DNA of 64,000 nt from Chloroflexota bacterium (GCA_023475225.1 JAMCVK010000024.1:62001-126000); one strand, 5' to 3'; counted from the first letter of the stretch, positions 51,652 through 62,623 are shown. Notes: generated from the letters alone by a model not told the origin. A program made the numbers and translations.

Positions 51652-53202
51652 CTACTTGGCATAGTCCACGGCGCGGGTTTCGCGAACGACTGTCACCTTT
51701 ATCTGCCCTGGATATTCCAGGGTTTCCTCTATCTGCTTGACGATATCTCTAGCCAAACGCACCGCGGCTAAGTCGTCGATTTCGTCGGGCTTGACTATGA
51801 TCCTTACCTCACGGCCGGCCTGGATGGCGAAAGACTTTTCCACCCCGGAGAATGAATTGGCTATGTTCTCCAGGGACTCTAATCGTTTGATGTAGCTTTC
51901 CAGTGTTTCCCGTCGAGCGCCCGGGCGAGCTCCAGAAATGGCATCGGCGGCTTGAATAAGGATAGCCTCGATCGTTTGTTGATCCTGGTCCTGGTGATGG
52001 CCAGCTATAGCTTGGACTACCTTTGGGGGCAGACCGTAACGCTTAGCGATATCAGCACCGATGAGAGCGTGTGGCCCCTCCACCTCGTGGTCAACGGCTT
52101 TGCCGATGTCATGCAACAACCCAGCCCGTCGGGTCACATTGATGTCAGCCCCTAATTCGGTAGCCATCATTGTGGCTAGATGGGCAACCTCTACGGAGTG
52201 CATCAGCACATTTTGGCCGTAGCTGGTGCGGAACTTCAAACGTCCAAGGGTTTTGAGTAGCTCTGAGGGCAACCCATGGACACCTGCTTGATAGGCTGCC
52301 TGTTCCCCTTCTTCGCGGATGATCGAATCCACCTCCTGTCTTGCCTTTTGCACCATTTCTTCGATGCGCGCCGGATGGATTCGGCCGTCAACAATGAGTT
52401 TGTTCAGAGCTAGGCGAGCGACTTCGCGGCGAACAGGATCAAAGCCGGAAAGGGTTACTGCATCGGGTGTATCATCAATAATGAGATCAACACCGGTGGC
52501 GCTTTCCAGCGCTCGAATATTGCGCCCCTCCCGTCCGATGATGCGGCCCTTCATCTCATCGCTGGGGAGGGGAACAGCTGAAACGGTTGTTTCGGCCACT
52601 TGATCTGCAGCACAGCGTTGGATGGCCAGGGTGATAATCTGGCGAGCTTTCCGATCAGCCTCCTCCTTAAGCTGGGCTTCTATCTCCCGAATACGACGGG
52701 CAGCGTCCTGTTTTACCTCTGATTCGATCTCCTTCAGCAATAGTTCCCTGGCTTCAGCCAGGGTTAAACCGGATATGCGTTCCAGTTCTTTGAGGTGCTT
52801 CCGCTTAATCTCCTCGATTTCGTTGCGTTGGTTTTCGATCTCCTTTTCCTTCTGGGCAGTGCTCCGTTCCCGTCGCTCCAATGCTTCTAATCTACGATCA
52901 AGGGTTTCCTCTTTCTGAAGGAGCCGTCGCTCTTGACGCTGTAAATCGATGCGCCTTTCGCGAAGCTCGGTCTCGATGGCCCCCCGTATTTTGAGCGCCT
53001 CATCTTTAGCTTCAAGGATGATCTCCCGTTGTTTTGTCTTGGCTTCGCTAAGAATTTTTTCAGCGTTGGCTTCGGCGGACTTTATTTGAGCACTGGCTTG
53101 GTATTGCCTGAAGAAGTAGCCAAAGGCAAAAGAGATACCGCTGACGATGAGGCTAACCACAATGATCGTCGGTATCATCTCTACCAGGTCTCTCAGCAAC
53201 AT
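51652..53202 (-). CDS. rny: Ribonuclease Y
   Basis: This membrane-anchored endoribonuclease starts mRNA decay. The 516 residues comprise an N-terminal transmembrane helix (about 10-30), a long coiled coil rich in Glu/Arg/Lys (about 35-190), a KH domain ([22 protein letters not shown]), and an HD domain with [17 protein letters not shown] and [18 protein letters not shown] 53202 follows AGGTGAGG. Length matches B. subtilis RNase Y. It is in the typical recA-recX-rny-ymdB-spoVS order. Confidence 0.97.
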   Translation of the reverse strand: MLLRDLVEMIPTIIVVSLIVSGISFAFGYFFRQYQASAQIKSAEANAEKILSEAKTKQREIILEAKDEALKIRGAIETELRERRIDLQRQERRLLQKEETLDRRLEALERRERSTAQKEKEIENQRNEIEEIKRKHLKELERISGLTLAEARELLLKEIESEVKQDAARRIREIEAQLKEEADRKARQIITLAIQRCAADQVAETTVSAVPLPSDEMKGRIIGREGRNIRALESATGVDLIIDDTPDAVTLSGFDPVRREVARLALNKLIVDGRIHPARIEEMVQKARQEVDSIIREEGEQAAYQAGVHGLPSELLKTLGRLKFRTSYGQNVLMHSVEVAHLATMMATELGADINVTRRAGLLHDIGKAVDHEVEGPHALIGADIAKRYGLPPKVVQAIAGHHQDQDQQTIEAILIQAADAISGARPGARRETLESYIKRLESLENIANSFSGVEKSFAIQAGREVRIIVKPDEIDDLAAVRLARDIVKQIEETLEYPGQIKVTVVRETRAVDYAK

Positions 53203-53294
53203 ATTACCCTCACCTTTCTATCGACCAGTTTAAGTCTGACTGTTCAGCATAGCTATCTAGTCTAGTGCAATGATAATTACCACCTTAGTTACTG

Positions 53295-53945
53295 TCAAGC
53301 AGGCGACCCTCTGTCGCTGCTTACTGATTCACGTTGTAGGCGATTGATGACAAGGCTGATGACATCGTAGCTGAAGCCGCGTCGACTCAGATGATGGCCA
53401 ATCTTTTGCCAGGCAACTTTATCATCCATCGTCTTTAACTTGCGCAGCCGCTTTTGGGCTGCAGCATAGGCCAGCGACTCTTCGCCATGGGCATCGGCCA
53501 GGGTCTCCTCAACGATCTCTCTGGCTATTCCTTTCTGGCGTAGCTCCATCCTCAACGCTCTTGTAGATCGAGGGTTGAATGTTTCACGGTTCTCCACCCA
53601 GAACCTGGCGAAAGCGCTGTCGTCGATGAGACCCATCTCTTTCAATCGATCGATGATCCGACCTATAGTCTCCGCCTCTAGTCCCTTGCGAAGCAGGTTA
53701 TGCCTGACCTCACTCTCGCTACGGGGACGATAAGACAGGAAGTGAAGGGCGCTATCCAAGCCTCTTTGGAAAGAATCCTTACTGAGCAGATGGGCGATCT
53801 CCTCGTTGCTAAGGAATTGCCCACATCCTATCTGTGCTGCCTCCGCGACCAAGGCAGTCAAGCTGAAGGCAAATCTATCATCGAGGTAAATATTTACGCG
53901 GTCACGGCTCTCTTGAGGTCTTATGGCGGTGATGATTCCAGACAC
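53295..53945 (-). CDS. recX: Regulatory protein RecX
   Basis: This 216-residue three-helix-repeat protein modulates RecA filaments. RecX features are ALHFLSYRPRSESEVRHNLLRKG, MGLIDDSAFARFWVENRE and the C-terminal LSRRGFSYDVISLVINRL. The N-terminal 55-residue extension (GIITAIRPQESRDRVNIYLDD) is the usual Gram-positive-type domain. Start is GTG 53945. The gene lies 21 nt after recA, a standard pair. Confidence 0.94.
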   Translation of the reverse strand: MSGIITAIRPQESRDRVNIYLDDRFAFSLTALVAEAAQIGCGQFLSNEEIAHLLSKDSFQRGLDSALHFLSYRPRSESEVRHNLLRKGLEAETIGRIIDRLKEMGLIDDSAFARFWVENRETFNPRSTRALRMELRQKGIAREIVEETLADAHGEESLAYAAAQKRLRKLKTMDDKVAWQKIGHHLSRRGFSYDVISLVINRLQRESVSSDRGSPA

Positions 53946-53966
53946 GCTTCCACCGGTCGATAGCTA

Positions 53967-55043
53967 CTAAGCAGGGATGTCTGAGTTGGTCGACTCCTGG
54001 GTTGAGGAAGCGGGATTTATGGCCGTCAACGGGCTGATTTCAACACCCTTATAGGCACTCGTATTAGCTCGAATCTGGCGTTCGATCTCCTGAGCGATCT
54101 GCGGATTCTGCTTCAAAAATTCTCTGGCGTTCTCTCTCCCTTGGCCAAGCCGAACATCCCCGAAACTGAAGAAGGCTCCGCTTTTCCTGACCAGGCCCAT
54201 TTCCAAACCAACGTCCAAGAGCCCACCCTCATAGGAGATGCCCTCATTGTAGAGGATGTCAAATTCCGCGGTTCGGAAAGGAGGAGCAACCTTATTCTTG
54301 ACGACCTTAACTCTAGTACGGTTGCCAATTGTCTCATTACCTTGTTTAATTGCTTCCACACGTCTGATCTCCAGACGAACCGAGGCGTAAAATTTGAGGG
54401 CGCGGCCACCTGGTGTTACCTCGGGGTTACCGAACATAACCCCAATCTTCTCTCGCAGTTGATTAGTGAAGATGACAGCGGTTTTGGATTTGCTGATCGC
54501 TCCGGTCAATTTCCGGAGGGCCTGAGACATAAGTCTGGCTTGGAGACCTACGTGGGCATCGCCCATCTCGCCTTCGATCTCAGCTCGTGGTACGAGGGCA
54601 GCTACAGAGTCGATGGCTACGATGTCCACAGCGTTGCTACGCACCAGGGCCTCGGCAATCTCTAAGGCTTGCTCACCGGTATCCGGTTGGGAGACATAGA
54701 GATCGTCGATATTGACACCGCACTTCTTGGCGTATTCCGGATCAAGGACGTGTTCAACGTCGATGAAAGCGGTGATCCCGCCTAGGCGTTGGGCTTGGGC
54801 GATAATGTGTTGAACCAGGGTAGTCTTGCCGGCAGATTCAGGACCAAATATCTCTGTGACACGGCCGCGGGGAACACCCCCAACCCCTATGGCCAAATCT
54901 AGAGCGATCGAGCCAGTGGGTATCGCCTCCACAGTCATCCGTGGCGTTGCCTCTCCCAAGCGCATTATCGATCCCTTTCCGAATTGTTTGTCGATATGGC
55001 TGATAGCCATTTCCAGCGCCCGTTCCCTTTCTTTGTCCACCAT
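53967..55043 (-). CDS. recA: Recombinase RecA
   Basis: This 358-residue recombinase has Walker [38 protein letters not shown], the L2 region [21 protein letters not shown] and the C-terminal domain. ATG 55043 has AGAGGTG upstream; GTG 55052 extends the frame by three codons. No LexA-type operator was recognised in the short upstream region. The length and motifs are standard. Confidence 0.98.
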   Translation of the reverse strand: MVDKERERALEMAISHIDKQFGKGSIMRLGEATPRMTVEAIPTGSIALDLAIGVGGVPRGRVTEIFGPESAGKTTLVQHIIAQAQRLGGITAFIDVEHVLDPEYAKKCGVNIDDLYVSQPDTGEQALEIAEALVRSNAVDIVAIDSVAALVPRAEIEGEMGDAHVGLQARLMSQALRKLTGAISKSKTAVIFTNQLREKIGVMFGNPEVTPGGRALKFYASVRLEIRRVEAIKQGNETIGNRTRVKVVKNKVAPPFRTAEFDILYNEGISYEGGLLDVGLEMGLVRKSGAFFSFGDVRLGQGRENAREFLKQNPQIAQEIERQIRANTSAYKGVEISPLTAINPASSTQESTNSDIPA

Positions 55044-55136
55044 CTTTTTCACCTCTTGTTATCTGCTACTCAAGGCCTGTCGAATAATACTACCTGTAAC
55101 GATGTTATAGCGCTACTTGGGGTTTCCATGTTTTTG

Positions 55137-55634
55137 TCAAAACTCTTCTCGGCTTATACTCATGTCTATGTAGGTATCACCATTGCTATCGAGGTGTCGG
55201 CCAATGATGTTGAATCCGCACTTCTCGTAGCAACGCCTGGCTCGTTTATTGCTCTCAACCACATCCAGATTGATCCGTTTCAAATTCATCTGTTCGAAGG
55301 CGATGTGCAGAAGGGTGATAATGGCCTCAGTGCCGTAGCCCTTATTCACTTCGTTGGCAGCGAGCTGGATGCCTAATGTAGCCTGGCCAGGGAGGAGGTT
55401 GATATGACGTAATCCAAGTATGCCAATTAGACAACCCTCCTGGTTAAGAATAGCGAAGCGGCAGCGGGTAAGGTCACTTCTCCCTATTTCGAACCAAAGG
55501 TCTCGCTCTGCCGTGCTTCGCTCATCGAAGTTAGCCCATTGGAGCTCCGCTTCTGTATATCTGGGCCACTTGGCCATTTCGTCGACGTCTGATCTTACAA
55601 TCTCCCGCAGGACTACACGTGTTGCTTGAAGCAT
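55137..55634 (-). CDS. GNAT-family N-acetyltransferase
   Basis: This about 165-residue protein is a RimJ/RimL-type GNAT acetyltransferase acting on protein N-termini or small amines. Pieces are VVLREIVRSDVDEMAKW, GILGLRHINLLPGQATLGIQL and the acetyl-CoA loop NEVNKGYGTEAI, with ESNKRARRCYEKCGF near the end. The open frame starts at 55688, but ATG 55634 is preferred because an extended -10 (TGC TATAAT, 55660-55668) lies inside the longer form. It is divergent from lon. Confidence 0.88.
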   Translation of the reverse strand: MLQATRVVLREIVRSDVDEMAKWPRYTEAELQWANFDERSTAERDLWFEIGRSDLTRCRFAILNQEGCLIGILGLRHINLLPGQATLGIQLAANEVNKGYGTEAIITLLHIAFEQMNLKRINLDVVESNKRARRCYEKCGFNIIGRHLDSNGDTYIDMSISREEF

Positions 55635-55659
55635 CTCTTTGTCCACCGTATTCGCAGGT

Positions 55660-55668
55660 ATTATAGCA
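55660..55668 (-). promoter_or_regulatory. Extended -10 promoter for the GNAT gene
   Basis: TGC directly precedes TATAAT on the minus strand, 26 nt before ATG 55634. No clear -35 hexamer is present, as is usual for extended -10 promoters. Confidence 0.55.
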
Positions 55669-55689
55669 TAGCCACGCGGTGCACGCACC

Positions 55690-55718
55690 TTTATTAAGGC
55701 GAGTAAATGTGCTATAAA
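55690..55718 (+). promoter_or_regulatory. Possible lon promoter
   Basis: TATAAA (55713-55718) with TGC just upstream forms an extended -10 facing lon; TTTATT at 55690 with a 17-nt spacer is a weak -35. No HAIR or CIRCE heat-shock operator was seen. Confidence 0.5.
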
Positions 55719-55765
55719 AGAGATGGATAGTAGTAGAATTCTTTTGGGGAGTGGAGGATAGAAGG

Positions 55766-58159
55766 TTGGCGCGAAAGAGAAGCAAGAATGATGAAAATGA
55801 GCTATTAATGATCGCTGAGCTACCAGTTTTGCCTATTCGCGATACAGTATTATTCCCACGTATGATCACCCCCTTAGTCGTTGGACGTGAGCGATCGGTG
55901 CGGGCCATCGAGGACGCGATGCTTAAAGAGCGTACTATAGTGGTCGTAGCCCAGCGTCAGCCGGAGTTGTACGATATCACCTTCGATGATGTATATACAG
56001 TTGGGACCGAGGCTACCATTGGTCGGATGCTTAAAATGCCTGACGGAACGATCAGCGTGCTGGTTCAGGGGCAGCGTCGGGTAAAATTACTCAGTTTTAC
56101 GCAGTCTGATCCTTATATAAAGTCTAGGGTGTCACCACTCAGCGAATATGCGGAAAAAACGATCTCAGTTGAAGCCTTAATGCGCGCTGTCCTGGCCCTA
56201 TTTGAGAAGTGTGTCAAGCTGAGTGGCCATCTCTCCGATGAGACCTACGTGGCGGCGATGAACATAGATGAACCCGGCTGGCTGGCCGATCTGGTTGCTT
56301 CTAGTCTGAGCCTATCTGTGCAGCAACGTCAGGAGATATTAGAGACGCTTAACCCTGTAGAACGTTTACAGAAGGCAAACGTCCTGCTGGCTAAAGAGCT
56401 GGATGTCCTTGAGCTTGAGAGCAGGATCCAGAGCCAGGTTCAACAAGAAGTTGATAAATCGCACCGTGAATACGTTCTGCGGGAGCAGTTAAAGGCCATT
56501 CAGAGAGAGCTGGGCGAGGTAGATGCCCAGGCTCGGGAGATAAATGAATTACGAGAGAAGATCAAGGGCGTGGGGATGCCGGATAATGTAGCCAGGAAGG
56601 CAGAGGACGAGCTGACTCGGTTATCGACTATGCCGGCGGCGGCTCCAGAAGTAGCTGTAATCCGTACCTATCTGGATTGGCTGGTTAACCTTCCTTGGAG
56701 CAATGAGACGGCGGATAATCTTGACATCAAGCAGGCAGCTAAGGTCTTAGAGGAAAATCACTATGGATTGATGAAGGTTAAGGAACGTATCCTAGAGTAT
56801 ATGGCCGTGCGCCGCTTAGCAGGCGAGCGAATGCGTAGTCCGATCCTCTGCTTTGTGGGACCGCCTGGGGTGGGTAAGACCAGTCTGGGTCGGTCAATAG
56901 CACAGTCCCTGGGTAGGAAATTCGTTCGGATAAGTCTAGGTGGCATACGGGATGAGGCTGAAATCCGGGGACACCGGCGAACCTATGTCGGGGCTTTACC
57001 TGGCCGTATCATTCAGACGATGCGCACGGCGGGGACGATCAACCCGGTATTCATGATGGATGAAATAGATAAGGTGGGGATCGACTTTCGCGGTGACCCC
57101 TCTGCGGCACTGCTGGAGGTGCTGGATCCAGAGCAGAACTACGCCTTCAGCGATCATTACCTGGATGTGCCCTATAATCTCTCCAAGGTGATGTTTATTA
57201 CAACAGCTAATATCCTTGATCCCGTGCCGCCGGCTTTGCGTGATCGGATGGAGGTCATCGAGCTACCGGGGTATATCGAAGAGGAGAAGCTCCAGATTGC
57301 CAAGCGGTTCCTCGTACCTAAACAACTCAGTCAGCATGGGCTGAATGTGGGGCAGTTGCACTTCTCGGAGGGGGCACTGCGGCAGATGATTCGTGAGTAT
57401 ACGCATGAGGCGGGGCTACGCAATCTGGAACGTGAGATTGGATCAATCTGTCGTAAGGTGGCCAAGGTAATAGCGGAGGGGGAGAAAGCCCCCACCACGA
57501 TCGTAACGCAGTCTCTTCCCAAGTACCTTGGCCCGCCACGGTTCTTCTGGGGGGTGGCCGAAGAACGAGATGAAGTAGGGGTGGCCACTGGTGTTTACTG
57601 GACTGAGGCTGGAGGGGATCTGGCTACTATAGAGGTGACCCTTATGGACGGTAAGGGCAGCCTCATTTTGACCGGCCAGCTGGGTGAGATCATGAAGGAA
57701 TCAGCCACGGCAGCGATGAGTTATACAAGATCTAAGGCGAAGGATCTTCATATTTGGGATGGGTTCTATGAGAAGATGGATATTCATATTCATCTTCCGG
57801 CTGGTGCTATTCCTAAGGATGGGCCCTCGGCCGGAATCGCTATGGCTACGGCTCTCATCTCGGCCCTGACCCGTCGTCCTGTGCGGCGGGAGGTGGCTAT
57901 GACTGGGGAAATCACCCTGCGGGGGCGCGTGTTACCGGTTGGCGGTCTGAAAGAGAAGGTCCTAGCCGCCCATCGAGCAGGAATAACGACTTTCATCTTG
58001 CCCAAGAGAAACCAGAAAGATATGGTGGAGATACCAGCCGATGTCAAACGTCAGTTGAATTTCGTCTTTGTAGAGAAGATGGAAGAGGTCTTGCAGGTTG
58101 CTCTCCAGAAGGAGGCGATGCCTCCTAAAATTGTGGAGGAACGGAGGAGCGTTGTTTGA
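55766..58159 (+). CDS. lon: ATP-dependent protease Lon
   Basis: This 797-residue AAA+ serine protease degrades damaged and regulatory proteins. Its N-terminal LAN domain starts [20 protein letters not shown]; a coiled-coil region follows ([20 protein letters not shown]). Walker A is [11 protein letters not shown], and the catalytic dyad is Ser688 in [11 protein letters not shown] and Lys731 in [13 protein letters not shown], 43 residues apart as in E. coli Lon. TTG 55766 sits 8 nt behind GGAGG; GTG 55751 in frame would overlap that site. The stop overlaps the next start by 4 nt. Confidence 0.97.
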   Translation: MARKRSKNDENELLMIAELPVLPIRDTVLFPRMITPLVVGRERSVRAIEDAMLKERTIVVVAQRQPELYDITFDDVYTVGTEATIGRMLKMPDGTISVLVQGQRRVKLLSFTQSDPYIKSRVSPLSEYAEKTISVEALMRAVLALFEKCVKLSGHLSDETYVAAMNIDEPGWLADLVASSLSLSVQQRQEILETLNPVERLQKANVLLAKELDVLELESRIQSQVQQEVDKSHREYVLREQLKAIQRELGEVDAQAREINELREKIKGVGMPDNVARKAEDELTRLSTMPAAAPEVAVIRTYLDWLVNLPWSNETADNLDIKQAAKVLEENHYGLMKVKERILEYMAVRRLAGERMRSPILCFVGPPGVGKTSLGRSIAQSLGRKFVRISLGGIRDEAEIRGHRRTYVGALPGRIIQTMRTAGTINPVFMMDEIDKVGIDFRGDPSAALLEVLDPEQNYAFSDHYLDVPYNLSKVMFITTANILDPVPPALRDRMEVIELPGYIEEEKLQIAKRFLVPKQLSQHGLNVGQLHFSEGALRQMIREYTHEAGLRNLEREIGSICRKVAKVIAEGEKAPTTIVTQSLPKYLGPPRFFWGVAEERDEVGVATGVYWTEAGGDLATIEVTLMDGKGSLILTGQLGEIMKESATAAMSYTRSKAKDLHIWDGFYEKMDIHIHLPAGAIPKDGPSAGIAMATALISALTRRPVRREVAMTGEITLRGRVLPVGGLKEKVLAAHRAGITTFILPKRNQKDMVEIPADVKRQLNFVFVEKMEEVLQVALQKEAMPPKIVEERRSVV

Positions 58160-59355
58160 AAGGGAAATTCTATCTCTATGTGGTGCTGATAGGGGTGTTC
58201 CTTGCTGCACTATTTTTGTCGATGGCCGGCTGTTTTTCGGGTTCTCTGCTCTCAGATGTGCGCATAACGCCCTCGCAAATTTCGCCCAACGGTGATGGCA
58301 TAGATGATATAGCTACGATCACTTATAAGATTTCAACCAGAGCGAACGTATCAATCACCATCCTGGCTGCTGAGGGGAAGACTTATACTTTCAGGGAGAG
58401 AGCACTACGCCCGCCTGACACCTATGAGGCGAGATTTGATGGGGCGATCAGCTTCGGCAATTCTTTGAACCGACGAGTCCTACCTGATGGCCGATATACA
58501 TTTGTTGTCGAGGCTGAGGATGCCGATGGCCGGCGTGCCGAAAGAAGGGTAAACTTAGTTATCGAGGGGGCTGATACTACACCGCCGGAGATAAGTAATA
58601 TTGTTTGCCAGCCGGAAACGATCTCTCCTAATGGTGATGGTGTGGATGACGAAGCGTTCCTCAGTTACGCTCTATCCAAGAGAGCGAAGGTCACCATCTT
58701 TGCCACTGGACCGACAACCGAATATGCCCTTCTTGATCCCCCGACCAAGCGAGAGGCAGCCTTACATTCTTTTACCTGGGATGGACGGGAGAATGGGGGC
58801 AATCTGCTTCCGGATGGTCTCTATACCTATCATATCGTAGCTGAGGATGAGTCTGGGAACGTGACTGAGGCCACGGGTCAGGTCACGATCGCCAATGGTG
58901 GTATCCCCAGACTGGAAATCGTCAAGGCGAAATTCAGCCCTACAGCGATTGCCCTCGGGGGCACCGTGAACGTGGAGATCAAGGTGAAAAATACCGGTAC
59001 AACGACAATCAAATGGGATCCATCTCCCGAGGCGCGGATGGGACCGCCTCCTGGGACGGCTTACACCACAGATATGACCTACGCCTGGTGGCGTACTGGG
59101 GAAGAGGCTACCTACTTCGAGCGAGGTGGTGTGTGGAGAGTTTGCGTGGACTGGACCAATTCACCTCAACCCTACCCCGTCCGTTGGGGCATCGGCAAGA
59201 CACTCGCCCCGGGCGAAGAGGCGACGATTACAGGCACGATCAAAGTCTTGCAACGTGGGGTGCGGGAAATGTACTTCTGGGCGGCTGTCGAACAGGGCGG
59301 TGTGGGTTTCCCTGGTGGACGTGTAGGACAGACGAAAATCGTCGTGAGCTATTAG
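58156..59355 (+). CDS. Lipoprotein with two FlgD-type Ig domains and an NBR1-like Ig domain
   Basis: This 399-residue surface protein starts with a lipoprotein signal peptide ([19 protein letters not shown], lipobox SMAGC at residues 23-27). Two FlgD-like Ig repeats follow, each opening with SPNGDGIDD or SPNGDGVDD (about residues 40 and 155). The C-terminal third (about 250-399; [34 protein letters not shown]) resembles the NBR1-type Ig-like domain. It is coupled to lon by a TTGA overlap and followed 9 nt later by glycosyltransferase genes, so it may belong to the cell-surface group. Binding partner unknown. Confidence 0.87.
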   Translation: MKGKFYLYVVLIGVFLAALFLSMAGCFSGSLLSDVRITPSQISPNGDGIDDIATITYKISTRANVSITILAAEGKTYTFRERALRPPDTYEARFDGAISFGNSLNRRVLPDGRYTFVVEAEDADGRRAERRVNLVIEGADTTPPEISNIVCQPETISPNGDGVDDEAFLSYALSKRAKVTIFATGPTTEYALLDPPTKREAALHSFTWDGRENGGNLLPDGLYTYHIVAEDESGNVTEATGQVTIANGGIPRLEIVKAKFSPTAIALGGTVNVEIKVKNTGTTTIKWDPSPEARMGPPPGTAYTTDMTYAWWRTGEEATYFERGGVWRVCVDWTNSPQPYPVRWGIGKTLAPGEEATITGTIKVLQRGVREMYFWAAVEQGGVGFPGGRVGQTKIVVSY

Positions 59356-59364
59356 ATTAACCCA

Positions 59365-60282
59365 GTGATCGACCTTTCGATTGTGATCGTCAGCTATAAT
59401 ACGTGTGGCCTCCTTAGATACTGCCTGCATTCGGTATTTGCTAGCATTGCGGTCAAGCCATTTGCGGCTGAGGTATGGGTTGTAGATAACGCCTCGGTTG
59501 ATGGTAGTCCTCAGATGGTATGTGCCGAATTCCCTTCCGTTCATCTTATCATCAATAAATACAACCGAGGCTTTGCGACGGCTTGCAACCAGGCTATAGA
59601 GCAAACGACAGGTCGCTATGTGCTTCTGCTTAACCCTGATACGGTTGTTCTTGGTGAGACACTCGGTCGGATGGTCGAGATGATGGACTCCTATCCGGAA
59701 GCTGGCGCAGCCGGTTGCCGTTTACTTAACCCTAATGGTACCATTCAACACTCGTGTTTCCGTTTCCCTGGACTCTGGATGAGCTTCCTGGATTTCTTTC
59801 CCATCAATTATCGCCTCCTGAACTCGCGCTTGAACGGTCGCTATCCCTGGCGATGCTATGAACAACTCTTTCCCATCGATCATCCGCTGGGGGCGTGCTT
59901 GGTGGTCAGACGAGAGACCATTCAACAGGTTGGGTTACTGGATGAGCAGTTCTTCATGTATTGCGAAGAGATCGATTGGTGTATGCGAATTAAGCGGGGT
60001 GGGTGGCAGATTTATTATCTACCAGGAACAGACATCATCCATTATGGGGCCCAAAGCACCCTTCAATTTCGCTCTCAAATGTTCGTCGAGCTGCACAAAA
60101 GCAGATACCGCCTCTTTGCGAAGCATTATGACCGTTTCTTTCGATGGGCGGTTAGGGGCATAGTGCGATTGGGTGTTGCCAAAGAGGCGCTGGTAGCCTG
60201 GTGGAAAGCACACCGCGGACAGCTCAGCGAGCTTGAACTGAGAGATAGGCTCGCTGCTTATGGCCAGGTCTTTCGGATGTAA
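59365..60282 (+). CDS. Family 2 glycosyltransferase
   Basis: This 305-residue GT-A fold enzyme transfers a sugar, probably rhamnose or similar, to a growing surface glycan. It has LSIVIVSYNTCGLLRYCLHS, VVDNASVDGSPQMV, RYVLLLNPDTVV (DxD-like NPD) and the acceptor region LLDEQFFMYCEEIDWCMRIK. It starts at GTG 59365. Its C-terminal end abuts the next glycosyltransferase start (4-nt gap). It is similar in plan to the GT at 62685 but not a duplicate. Confidence 0.93.
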   Translation: MIDLSIVIVSYNTCGLLRYCLHSVFASIAVKPFAAEVWVVDNASVDGSPQMVCAEFPSVHLIINKYNRGFATACNQAIEQTTGRYVLLLNPDTVVLGETLGRMVEMMDSYPEAGAAGCRLLNPNGTIQHSCFRFPGLWMSFLDFFPINYRLLNSRLNGRYPWRCYEQLFPIDHPLGACLVVRRETIQQVGLLDEQFFMYCEEIDWCMRIKRGGWQIYYLPGTDIIHYGAQSTLQFRSQMFVELHKSRYRLFAKHYDRFFRWAVRGIVRLGVAKEALVAWWKAHRGQLSELELRDRLAAYGQVFRM

Positions 60283-60286
60283 GAGA

Positions 60287-61096
60287 ATGGGCAAGGTTTC
60301 GGCGCTTGTTATAACTAAGAACGAAGAGAGGCATATCGGTCCGTGTCTGGAGAGTCTAGTCTGGGCGGACGAAATCGTGGTGTTAGATGCCTTCAGCACG
60401 GATCAGACGGTCGAGATTGCTCGCCGGTACACGATCAGGGTCCTTCAACGCCATTTCGTGTCCTTCCCTGAGCAGCGCAACGCGGCTATGTCGTTAGCTG
60501 CTCATCAGTGGGTGCTTTTCGTTGACGCTGATGAGCGCATAACGCCTGAGCTTGCCTCGGAGATACGTATGGTGCTGGACGACGAAGATGGAGCGGGTAT
60601 CACCGCGGGCCAGTGTGCCGAGATAACTACTGGCCAGGGGGAAAGGATCGCAGGATACTGGATACCGCGAGAGAACATTATTTGGGGGAAATGGATTCGC
60701 TATGGGGGTTGGTACCCAGATTATCAACTACGCCTCTTGCGCCGGGGGTGGGCCAAATATGATGAATCCCGCGAGGTGCACGAGTTGGTACAGTTGACTG
60801 GGGGAGCGGGTAGGCTGAGTAATAGACTGATCCATTATAACTACGAATATTTGGCGCAATTTCTATGCAAACAGGATTTGTACGCTCAATATGAGGCCAG
60901 AACTATGTTTCGGAGGGGTATCAAGCCCAGGTGGCGCTCCTTCGTTCTACAGCCGCTACGGGAGTTCAAAAGGCACTATATCGACCTCCGTGGCTATTTA
61001 GATGGATTCCATGGCTTGCTCTTAGCTGTCCTTCTTGCCTATTATAACCTTGTCACTTACTTCAGGCTACAGCGAATGTGGCAGGGCAATCTTTAA
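60287..61096 (+). CDS. Family 2 glycosyltransferase of WaaE/KdtX type
   Basis: This 269-residue GT-A enzyme has KVSALVITKNEERHIGPCLES, EIVVLDAFSTDQTVEIARRY, LFVDADERITPELASEI and YQLRLLRRGWAKYDESREVHE, as in the WaaE/KdtX group that adds glucose to polysaccharide or LPS core. A hydrophobic C-terminal segment (LLLAVLLAYYNLVTYF) may attach it to the membrane. ATG 60287 is preferred over the longer frame from 60260 that overlaps the preceding gene. It is in the same operon as the previous one. Confidence 0.92.
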   Translation: MGKVSALVITKNEERHIGPCLESLVWADEIVVLDAFSTDQTVEIARRYTIRVLQRHFVSFPEQRNAAMSLAAHQWVLFVDADERITPELASEIRMVLDDEDGAGITAGQCAEITTGQGERIAGYWIPRENIIWGKWIRYGGWYPDYQLRLLRRGWAKYDESREVHELVQLTGGAGRLSNRLIHYNYEYLAQFLCKQDLYAQYEARTMFRRGIKPRWRSFVLQPLREFKRHYIDLRGYLDGFHGLLLAVLLAYYNLVTYFRLQRMWQGNL

Positions 61097-61166
61097 GCAT
61101 GGTCTTATGGTCAAAAGCTATAAAGCAGACCGCGATAGATGTCCTTTTGAGGCTGTCCCGCCTATC

Positions 61167-62462
61167 CTAGTGTTCTTTGGTCTTCGCTGCTATCGCGGGT
61201 AGGGGACTTACAGGCTCTTCCAGTAGTTCGACCAGCTCCCGCAGGAAACTGGCCACATCCATCACTAATCCCACCGTCTGAAAGCTACCACGGTCGACCA
61301 TTTTGGTCAGTGCGGCTGGGTTGATATCGACACAGACGGTGTAAATGGTAGCCGGTAACAGGTTACCGACGGCAATGGAATGTAACATTGTAGAGAGCAT
61401 TAAAGCCAGCTGCACCCCATCGTGGATCCGCTTTCGCATTTCACTCTGGGCTTGGATGACATCCGTCACCACCTCGGGTAGTGGTCCATCATCTCTGATG
61501 GATCCAGCGAGGACATAATCAATACCGTACTTTACACAGGTGTACATTATGCCCTCTTGTAAGATCCCTGCCTCTACTGCCTGCTTGATACCACCAACGG
61601 ACCGGATGCGATTGATGGCGCGGAGGTGGTGTTCGTGTCCCTGCTCAAGCGGTTGGCTCCCATCAAGGGGCACACCAAGCGAGGTTCGGTAGAAAGCGTA
61701 TTCGATATCGTGAGCAGCCAAGGCGTTGCCCGCAAATAGGTAATCGATCTGTCTTCGCTCAATCAAGCGACAGAGGTAATCACGGGATCCAGTGTGAATG
61801 ATAGCTGGTCCGGCTACAACAAGGATCTTCCCACCCCTTGCTCTCACCTCACGCATCTTATCGGCGATGTCCTTGATCAGGGCCGATTTTGGTTTTTCGC
61901 TTGATACCGGACTACCCATGAAGCCAAATATGGGCGAGGGTACTCGGGGACGTTCCAGGGGCAGGACGCGAATACCCTTGTCCCCAACAGCCACCAGATC
62001 CCCCTTCTTCACCTCGCAAACTGGGACGCATCGGGCATGCCCATTCTGGATGACGATACCACAATCCATCTCGGGGTGCTCCACGGCTATCCATTCCCCC
62101 TCCCACCTGATCAACGTGGGTATATTGGTAGAAGAGTAGAAGTTCTCTGGAAATACACCATCTTTGGGGGCGGGAGTACAGGTGGCGTTTTCTACACGGA
62201 GGGGGGTAGCACCCAGGCGTTGAACCGCGCTAACGATGGTATGTAGCATCTCCTCGCTGGGTGCTATGACCTCCAGTCGCGCATAGCTGGGATCTGTTCG
62301 TCCCCTACCTACATCCAGCCGCAATATCTTGAACTCGGCGCCCAGATCAATCAGTTCGTCCAGTATGCGGGGGAAGATCAGGGAGTCGATGATGTGACCC
62401 TTGACTTCAACAACCTGGCTATATTGATGCCTCTGCCTTGTCTTTGTTTGTTCCTTTGTCAT
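61167..62462 (-). CDS. TIGR00300 LOR/SDH-domain protein, archaeal-type ornithine cyclodeaminase-like
   Basis: This 431-residue protein matches the TIGR00300 family with an N-terminal LOR/SDH bifunctional-enzyme conserved region (VVEVKGHIIDSLIFPRILDEL, FKILRLDVGR) and a C-terminal NAD-binding part (ILVVAGPAIIHTGS, YLFAGNALAAHDIEYAFYRTSLG). Relatives include the methanogen ornithine cyclodeaminase and the C-terminal domain of the cyanobacterial arginine dihydrolase ArgZ/AgrE. The Cys in MYTCVKYGIDYVLAGSIRDDGPLP is conserved. It could turn ornithine into proline with ammonia release. It is alone on the minus strand among glycosyltransferases. Confidence 0.87.
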   Translation of the reverse strand: MTKEQTKTRQRHQYSQVVEVKGHIIDSLIFPRILDELIDLGAEFKILRLDVGRGRTDPSYARLEVIAPSEEMLHTIVSAVQRLGATPLRVENATCTPAPKDGVFPENFYSSTNIPTLIRWEGEWIAVEHPEMDCGIVIQNGHARCVPVCEVKKGDLVAVGDKGIRVLPLERPRVPSPIFGFMGSPVSSEKPKSALIKDIADKMREVRARGGKILVVAGPAIIHTGSRDYLCRLIERRQIDYLFAGNALAAHDIEYAFYRTSLGVPLDGSQPLEQGHEHHLRAINRIRSVGGIKQAVEAGILQEGIMYTCVKYGIDYVLAGSIRDDGPLPEVVTDVIQAQSEMRKRIHDGVQLALMLSTMLHSIAVGNLLPATIYTVCVDINPAALTKMVDRGSFQTVGLVMDVASFLRELVELLEEPVSPLPAIAAKTKEH

Positions 62463-62623
62463 CGCTGTTTAAACCGCTCTATTTGAGAAGGAAAAAACCT
62501 TCCAGTCATGATGGTCATTCTATCCTTGAAAGATTTGGTTGTCAAGTTCAGTGAGCGCCCCGGCTATGCCATTAGGTGTGCAGCTGTGGAACGGTTAATC
62601 TTACAGGGGGGAGATAGGGCTTG

